64,000 nt of DNA. Source: Patulibacter defluvii. GTDB taxonomy: Bacteria > Actinomycetota > Thermoleophilia > Solirubrobacterales > Solirubrobacteraceae. Under the pieces are notes generated by a model that worked only from the letters and a program-made list of their open reading frames with translations, made no database searches and was not told the DNA's origin. How positions within the stretch are numbered: the stretch's first letter is position 1; the number at the start of each line of letters is the position of its first letter. Location of the stretch: positions 190,170 through 254,169 of the forward strand of contig NZ_JAWZSQ010000005.1 in assembly GCF_034096925.1 (NCBI RefSeq), read 5' to 3'. Made by a program: the position numbers and the translations under genes. Shown piece by piece: positions 59,113 through 64,000 of the stretch.

Positions 59113-59733
59113 ATGTCCGTACCACCCGACAGCGCCCTGTTCGCGGCCAGCTACGCGCCGGAACGCAGCCGACTGACCACCTTCTTCCGCGCGCTGCTGG
59201 TGATCCCGCACGCGATCGCGCTGTTCGTCTACGGGATCGCCGCCTACGTGGCGGTCGTGATCGCCTGGTTCGCGATCCTCTTCACCGGCCGCTACCCGAG
59301 CGGCCTCTACGACTTCGTGGCCGGGCTCCACCGCTGGGCCGCACGGGTCGGGGGCTACCTGTACCTGCTGACCGACGAGTACCCGCCGTTCGACGGCGAC
59401 GAGCACGCGGAGTACCCGGTGCGGCTGGTGCTCGGCCCGCCGAAGGAGCAGTACAGCCGGCTGCTGACGTTCTTCCGCGCGATCCTCTACATCCCGGTCG
59501 CGATCATCGGCTACTTCCTCGGCGCGCTGGCCGGGCTGGTCTGCGTCGCCTCGTGGTTCGTGATCCTCGTCACCGGTCGCCAGCCGCAGGGGCTGCAGGA
59601 CGCGATCGCCTTCGGGCTCGGCTACACGTCGCGCGGCGGCGTCTACGCGTCGCTGCTGACCGAGGCCTTCCCGCCGTTCTCGAACGGCCCCAGCGAGGCG
59701 GTCGGCACGACGCCCGCCGGCCTCGCCGGCTGA
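59113..59733 (+). CDS. DUF4389 membrane protein
   Basis: This 206-residue protein has two similar halves, each with the DUF4389 pattern: RLTTFFRALLVIPHAIALF, WFAILFTGRYPSGLYDFV, and RLLTFFRAILYIPVAIIGYF, WFVILVTGRQPQGLQDAI. Each half contributes about two TM helices, so four in all. Function is unknown; the family is common in actinobacteria. GAGGGGGAG lies upstream of the ATG, hence a normal leader. It is convergent with the esterase gene, 5 nt apart. Confidence 0.85.
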   Translation: MSVPPDSALFAASYAPERSRLTTFFRALLVIPHAIALFVYGIAAYVAVVIAWFAILFTGRYPSGLYDFVAGLHRWAARVGGYLYLLTDEYPPFDGDEHAEYPVRLVLGPPKEQYSRLLTFFRAILYIPVAIIGYFLGALAGLVCVASWFVILVTGRQPQGLQDAIAFGLGYTSRGGVYASLLTEAFPPFSNGPSEAVGTTPAGLAG

Positions 59734-59738
59734 CGCGC

Positions 59739-60629
59739 TCAGCGGCGGCAGCGGGCCAGCGCGTCGCCGTAGAAGCGCAGGTAGGCGCCCAGGTGGCGGT
59801 CCCAGTAGCGCTGCTCGTGGCCGCCCTCCCAGACCCGCACGGCGACCCGCTCGCCGTTGCGGCGGAGGGCGGCGGCGAAGACCCGCTGGGCGCCGCGGAA
59901 GGGGTCGGCGTCGCCGGCGTCGAGCCACAGCGGCACCCGGTAGCGGACGCGGCCGGCGCGGACCGGCGCGACCGGGTCGTGGCGGCGGAAGTCGGCGCGG
60001 TCGTCGTAGGCCCCGGGAGCCGCCGCGGCCGCCGACAGCCAGAGCGCCGCCGAGTGGCCGCCGACGGCGCAGAAGCGGCCGGGCGCCCGCCGGGCGAGGG
60101 CGAACGCGCCCGAGCCGCCCATCGAGATCCCGCCGATCGCGACCCGCGTGCCGTCGACCCCCAGCCGCCGGACGGCGGTCGGGATCGCCTCGTCGAGGAC
60201 GTAGCCGCCCCAGCGCCCGGTCTGGCGGTCGTGCCAGTAGGAGCCGCCGTCGTCGGCCGGCAGCAGCACCACCGGCGCGCGCGGCCCGAGCCGCTTCAGG
60301 GCCGCCCGCAGCGGGGCCCCGGCGAGCGTGGCCGGATCCTGGGCCTTGCCGTGCAGCAGCACCAGCAGCGGCCGCCCGCGGGTGCCGCCGGGCGGGGCGA
60401 CGACGGTCTGCACCAGCCGCCGGCCGGCCGCCCGGCTGCGGAGCGGGTAGCGGCTGACGATCGTGCCCTCGGTGGCCGCCTCCGGCACCTCGACCGGGGG
60501 CAGCGACGAGCCCTCGCCGCTGCGGGCCACGAGCGCCACGACGGTGCCGAGGACGAGCAGCGCGAGCAGCAGCCCGGCGGCCCGTCGCAGGGCGCGGGCA
60601 CGGGGCGACACGGTGCCACCGTCACGCAT
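59739..60629 (-). CDS. Exported alpha/beta-hydrolase, esterase type
   Basis: This 296-residue hydrolase has an N-terminal TM/signal anchor (residues 16-36, AAGLLLALLVLGTVVALVA), then an esterase-D-like fold: PLLVLLHGKAQDP near 88, nucleophile Ser in GGISMGGSGAFALA near 165, Asp in DAGDADPF near 236, His in EGGHEQRYWDRHL near 268. The catalytic triad is complete, and the active site should face outside. Family members include feruloyl and trehalose mycolyl-type esterases; which substrate is unclear. Likely its own transcript, divergent from the CNNM gene. Confidence 0.85.
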   Translation of the reverse strand: MRDGGTVSPRARALRRAAGLLLALLVLGTVVALVARSGEGSSLPPVEVPEAATEGTIVSRYPLRSRAAGRRLVQTVVAPPGGTRGRPLLVLLHGKAQDPATLAGAPLRAALKRLGPRAPVVLLPADDGGSYWHDRQTGRWGGYVLDEAIPTAVRRLGVDGTRVAIGGISMGGSGAFALARRAPGRFCAVGGHSAALWLSAAAAAPGAYDDRADFRRHDPVAPVRAGRVRYRVPLWLDAGDADPFRGAQRVFAAALRRNGERVAVRVWEGGHEQRYWDRHLGAYLRFYGDALARCRR

Positions 60630-60713
60630 CGCGGCACATCATCGCGGGTCGGCCGCACCCGCGTCGTCCGTCCCGGCCGGCCGGGCTCCGGCCCCCGGCG
60701 CCGTTCGACGCGC

Positions 60714-60729
60714 TACCGTTCGGGCGCAC
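60714..60729 (+). promoter_or_regulatory. Putative promoter of the CNNM/CorC gene
   Basis: TACCGT (60714-60719) ends 10 nt before the ATG; no Shine-Dalgarno sequence. Confidence 0.4.
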
Positions 60730-62073
60730 ATGGTTCTCGCTTCAGGGGGCACGGTCGCCATCGAACTGGTGGTCGCCGGGCTCTTGGTCCTTGCCAACGG
60801 CTTCTTCGTCGCCAGCGAGTTCGCGCTGGCCCGCGTCCGCGAGAGCCAGGTGGAGGACTGGGTCACGGCCCGCCGTCCGGGAGCCAAGTCGGTCCGCCAC
60901 GCGGTCGACCACATCGACGCCTACCTGGCCGCCTGCCAGCTGGGCATCACGCTCGCCTCCCTCGGCCTCGGCGCCTTCGGCGAGCCGGCCTTCGACGAGC
61001 TGCTGCACCCGCTGCTCGGCGACGGGGCGAAGATCGGCTCGATCGCGCTCGCCAGCGTGCTGGCCTTCTCGATCATCACCCTGCTGCACGTGGTGGTCGG
61101 CGAGCTGGCGCCGAAGAGCGCCGCGATCGCCCGCACCGCCCCGGTGGTGCTGGCGCTGATGCCGATCCTGCGCGCCTTCTACCTGCTGACGCGGCCGGTG
61201 GTCCAGCTCTTCAACGGCCTCGGCAACCTGCTGCTGAAGCCGTTCGGGATCCCGCCCGCGAGCGAGGCCGGGTCGTCGCCGCACACCCAGCGCGAGCTGC
61301 TGCAGATCATCCGCGAGGCGAACGAGGGCGGCGAGATCAACCCCGCCGAGCGGCGGCTGACGGAGAACGTCTTCGAGTACGACGACCGTCGCGTGCGCGA
61401 GGTGATGGTCCCGCGCCGAAAAGCCGTGCTGGTCCACGACGACGAGTCGATCGAGGCGGCCGCCCAGCTGGCGGTCGAGACCGGCGTCACGCGGATGCCG
61501 CTCTGCCCCGAGGACGCCGGCCTCGACGGCGCCCACGGCGTCGTCCACGCGAAGGACCTGCTGGCCGCGCTGCTCGACGACCGCCGTCCGTCGCTGGTCG
61601 ACCTGGCCCGGCCGGTGGTGCGGGTCGGCGATGCGGCCTTCGTCGGCTCGGCCCTGCGCGAGATGCGCCGCGCCCGCCAGCACCTGGCGATCGTGATCGA
61701 CGAGCACGGCACCGCGGTCGGGATCGTGACCGTCGAGGACGTGGTCGAGGAGCTGGTCGGCGAGATCGAGGACGAGTTCGATCGCGACGTCGAGCGGCTG
61801 ATCCGGATCGACGCCGACGGCCTGCTGGTCGACGGCGAGGCCGGCGTCAACGAGCTGCTCGACCGGCTCGAGATGGACGTCGACGAGGTCGACGTCCACG
61901 AGGCGACCGTCGGCGGCCACCTGCTGGAGCTGCTGGGTCGGCTGCCGAGCCCCGGCGAGGAGCTGGAGCTGTTCGGCCGCCGGGTCGAGGTCGAGGAGGT
62001 CGCCGACGGCCGGATCCGGCTGATCCGGGTGCTCGGACCGGCCGGGGTCGAACCCGCCGCCGACGACGACTGA
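60730..62073 (+). CDS. CNNM/CorC-family membrane protein with CBS domains (hemolysin-like)
   Basis: This 447-residue protein has an N-terminal CNNM (DUF21) domain of about four TM helices (residues 1-180, with VANGFFVASEFALARVR-like start and HVVVGELAPKSAAIA). Two CBS domains lie at about 215-335 (VREVMVPRRKAVLVH, HLAIVIDEHGTAVGIVTVEDVVEELVGEI) and a C-terminal CorC_HlyC domain at about 350-435. The family transports or senses Mg2+ and other divalent ions, with nucleotide binding to CBS as control. The older name hemolysin is misleading. Confidence 0.9.
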   Translation: MVLASGGTVAIELVVAGLLVLANGFFVASEFALARVRESQVEDWVTARRPGAKSVRHAVDHIDAYLAACQLGITLASLGLGAFGEPAFDELLHPLLGDGAKIGSIALASVLAFSIITLLHVVVGELAPKSAAIARTAPVVLALMPILRAFYLLTRPVVQLFNGLGNLLLKPFGIPPASEAGSSPHTQRELLQIIREANEGGEINPAERRLTENVFEYDDRRVREVMVPRRKAVLVHDDESIEAAAQLAVETGVTRMPLCPEDAGLDGAHGVVHAKDLLAALLDDRRPSLVDLARPVVRVGDAAFVGSALREMRRARQHLAIVIDEHGTAVGIVTVEDVVEELVGEIEDEFDRDVERLIRIDADGLLVDGEAGVNELLDRLEMDVDEVDVHEATVGGHLLELLGRLPSPGEELELFGRRVEVEEVADGRIRLIRVLGPAGVEPAADDD

Positions 62074-62115
62074 CGGCCGCCGCGGATCGCACGGCAGGAA
62101 CGGGCGGCGCGCCGC

Positions 62116-62130
62116 TACGCTCCAGCCCGA
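62116..62130 (+). promoter_or_regulatory. Putative argG promoter
   Basis: TACGCT (62116-62121) ends 9 nt before the ATG; no Shine-Dalgarno sequence. Confidence 0.45.
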
Positions 62131-63474
62131 ATGTCCGAGCAGCCGACCCCCGCCACCGACCCGTCAGCCGACCACACCGAGGTCCGCCGCGTCGCCGTTC
62201 CCGGCAAGACGCGCGTCGCCTCGTACCTGGCGGACAAGGACGAGGTGCGCAAGGTCCTGCTGCTGTACTCGGGCGGCCTCGACACGAGCGTGATGCTCAA
62301 GTGGATCCAGGACGAGTACCAGGCCCAGGTCGTCACGCTGACGGTCGAGCTGGGGCAGCCGGACGAGGACTACGACGAGGTCACCGACAAGGCCAAGACC
62401 CTCGGCGCGGTCGAGACGATCGTCCACGACGCCCGCCAGGAGTTCGCCGACGAGTACCTGGTCCCGGCGATCAAGGCCAACGTCAACTACGGCGACGGCT
62501 ACCCGGCCTTCACCTCGCTCGGCCGGCCGCTGATCGCCAAGCTGGCCTGCGACTACGCCCGCAAGCACGGCTGCGACACGATCGCCCACGGCTGCACCGG
62601 CAAGGGCAACGACCAGGTCCGGATCGAGGCGACGATCGCCACCCTCGCCCCGGAGCTGAAGGTGATCGCCCCGGTCCGCTCGTGGGCGATGGGCCGCGAC
62701 GAGGAGATCGCCTACGCCCGCGAGCACGGGATCCCGGTCAAGAACGCCCCCGAGGGCGCGCCGGCCCCGTACTCGATCGACGACAACCTCTGGGGCCGCT
62801 CGTCGGAGGGCCGCTGGATCGAGGACCTCCACCACGCACCGGAGGACGACGTCTTCCAGCTCGTGACCCGGCCCGAGGACGCGCCCGACGAGTCGGAGAC
62901 GGTCCGGATCACCTTCGAGCAGGGCGTCCCGGTGGCGCTGAACGACCAGCCGATGGGAATCGTCGAGCTGCTGGAGGAGGCCGCGCGCCTCGGCCGCAAG
63001 CACGGCGTCGGGATCCTCGACCACATCGAGGACCGGATCGTCGGCCTCAAGGTCCGCGACATCTACGAGATCCCGGCCGCGGCGATCATCCTGCCCGCCC
63101 ACAAGGAGCTGGAGCGGCTGGTCGGCACGATCCACCAGAACCAGTTCAAGCCGGGCGTCGACCAGAAGTGGGCCTACCTGGTCTACGCCGGCCTCTGGTG
63201 GGAGCCGCTGCGCGAGGACTTGCAGGCGTACATCGAGCACGTCAACCGCCGCGTCACCGGCACGATCGGGATCAAGCTCTACAAGGGCTCGGCGCGGGTC
63301 GTCACCCGCGAGTCGGAGAACGCGGTCTACGACGCCCAGCTGGCGACCTTCGCCGAGTCGGGCGGCCTCTTCGCCCAGGACGCCTCGCCGGGCTTCATCG
63401 AGCTGTGGTCGCTGCAGTCGCGGCTGGCGTGGCGGCTGGCGCACGGGCGGCAGGACACCGGAACCGGGGCCTAG
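62131..63474 (+). CDS. argG: Argininosuccinate synthase
   Basis: This 447-residue enzyme joins citrulline and aspartate. ATP loop LLLYSGGLDTSVMLKW begins near residue 43, so about 40 residues precede the usual start (PGKTRVASYLADKDEVRK). The extension reads as a real domain edge and is seen in some actinobacterial and related enzymes. Substrate-binding regions include IAHGCTGKGNDQVR and PAPYSIDDNLWGRSSEG. It stands apart from argBD and has its own promoter; no argH, argF or argR is in the window. Confidence 0.95.
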   Translation: MSEQPTPATDPSADHTEVRRVAVPGKTRVASYLADKDEVRKVLLLYSGGLDTSVMLKWIQDEYQAQVVTLTVELGQPDEDYDEVTDKAKTLGAVETIVHDARQEFADEYLVPAIKANVNYGDGYPAFTSLGRPLIAKLACDYARKHGCDTIAHGCTGKGNDQVRIEATIATLAPELKVIAPVRSWAMGRDEEIAYAREHGIPVKNAPEGAPAPYSIDDNLWGRSSEGRWIEDLHHAPEDDVFQLVTRPEDAPDESETVRITFEQGVPVALNDQPMGIVELLEEAARLGRKHGVGILDHIEDRIVGLKVRDIYEIPAAAIILPAHKELERLVGTIHQNQFKPGVDQKWAYLVYAGLWWEPLREDLQAYIEHVNRRVTGTIGIKLYKGSARVVTRESENAVYDAQLATFAESGGLFAQDASPGFIELWSLQSRLAWRLAHGRQDTGTGA

Positions 63475-63484
63475 CGAGCTGGTC

Positions 63485-63497
63485 TAGGGTGCAGGGG
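63485..63497 (+). promoter_or_regulatory. Putative leaderless promoter of the small gene at 63498
   Basis: TAGGGT (63485-63490) is followed by 7 nt and the ATG. The intervening gcagggg could also act as a weak ribosome site. Confidence 0.4.
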
Positions 63498-63713
63498 ATG
63501 CGACGACCCGAGCGCAGCTTCTACACCCTCCTCGGCTGGGCCACCTGGCGCGCGGCGCGCTGGTACGTGGCGCGGCGGCTGGGGCTGAAGCGCCGCGCCC
63601 GCAAGGGCGCGGTGGTGCTGCTGGGCGCGGCGGCCGTCGGCGGCACCGTCTGGGCGATCCAGGCGCGTGAGCGGCGGCCGGGCGGCGGCCCGGTGGATCC
63701 GTGGCGGAGCTGA
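63498..63713 (+). CDS. Small membrane protein
   Basis: This 71-residue protein has an aromatic/basic N-terminal helix (FYTLLGWATWRAARWYVARRLG), an Arg/Lys cluster, and one hydrophobic segment (GAVVLLGAAAVGGTVWAI) near residues 37-56. The family is not recognised; it looks like a conserved small actinobacterial membrane protein. Its stop lies within the next gene's first codons, so the two are coupled. Confidence 0.6.
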   Translation: MRRPERSFYTLLGWATWRAARWYVARRLGLKRRARKGAVVLLGAAAVGGTVWAIQARERRPGGGPVDPWRS

Positions 63714-64000
63714 GCGAGCCCGCGGCCGGACCGCTGGCCCGCGCCGCCGAGCTGCAGCTGCGGCTGGGCGAGGAGCGGCGGGCCCGCGAGCGGGCCGAGC
63801 AGCGGCTGGCCGAGGTCGAGCGGCGGCTGGCCGCGGCCGAGACCGACGCCGCCGAGCGGGAGCGGCGGCTGGAGGCGGTCCGCGACGGCCTCCGCGGCCT
63901 CCGCGACGAGCTCGACGGGCTCCGCGACGCCGCCCTGGCGGCCGACGCCGCGGCGGACGCGGCGGTCGAGGACGGCGCCGAGGGCGCGCTCGCCGAGGCC
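63701..64000 (+). CDS. Coiled-coil protein, 5' part only
   Basis: A GTG at 63701, overlapping the preceding gene by 13 nt, opens a frame that runs to the window edge (100 codons visible). The product is a heptad-rich coiled coil of Ala, Glu, Arg and Leu (LQLRLGEERRARERAEQRL, then VERRLAAAETDAAERERRL). No family can be assigned from this part. Its end is outside the window. Confidence 0.55.
   Translation, partial: MAELSEPAAGPLARAAELQLRLGEERRARERAEQRLAEVERRLAAAETDAAERERRLEAVRDGLRGLRDELDGLRDAALAADAAADAAVEDGAEGALAEA

Overview
The window is a 64-kb piece of a very GC-rich actinobacterial chromosome. High GC, actinobacterial-type mce, PucR and ECF families, translationally coupled genes and the infC-rpmI-rplT / pheST / argCJBD neighbourhood fit a Thermoleophilia/Solirubrobacterales-like lineage. 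That placement is an inference from gene content. A frequent signature is a TANNNT-like -10 hexamer lying only 6-10 nt before the start codon, with no Shine-Dalgarno sequence. This suggests that many genes here are transcribed as leaderless mRNAs.

Layout. (1) 0.4-7.2 kb is accessory: a RibD-type reductase, a TacAT-type acetyltransferase toxin-antitoxin pair beside a RelE remnant, a VapBC pair, then a small degraded integrative island (2885-7143) bounded by two about 82-bp direct repeats next to tRNA-Val. The island holds two lower-GC genes of unknown function (a PLD-like protein and a DUF4238 protein), an integrase remnant, and a second VapBC whose toxin has lost its first catalytic Asp. (2) 7.2-24 kb holds tRNA-Val and tRNA-Cys, a membrane glycosyltransferase, two PucR regulators, two acyl-CoA synthetases, an ECF41 sigma factor with its AhpD-like partner and two matching promoters, a TetR/carboxymuconolactone decarboxylase operon, two coupled SDR dehydrogenases, a class V aminotransferase and thrS. 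(3) 24-40 kb is a complete mce lipid-import operon: SCP2-like protein, ATPase, two YrbE permeases, six MCE proteins, an RND/MMPL protein and two further genes. Almost every junction is translationally coupled. (4) 40-49 kb is core translation (infC, rpmI, rplT, a SpoU methyltransferase, pheS, pheT) running into argC, then a thiolase. (5) 50-63.5 kb carries argJ, argB, argD and argG separated by unrelated genes: a RibD-type reductase, a 1065-residue LuxR regulator with an ATPase domain, a HEPN-like protein, a DUF4389 protein, an esterase and a CNNM/CorC protein.

How the parts fit. The mce operon, the two acyl-CoA synthetases, the SDRs and the thiolase suggest import and activation of a hydrophobic acid or sterol-like substrate. 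The mce operon and the SDR operon share a 17-bp GTGTG-N7-CACAC inverted repeat at nearly identical distance (50 and 51 nt) from a GGATAG element, so they may be co-regulated. Intergenic DNA is unusually structured: an alternating about 60-bp tandem array before pheS, a related duplicated repeat after argJ, and a third palindromic family at gene 3' ends. None of these matches a repeat class I recognise.
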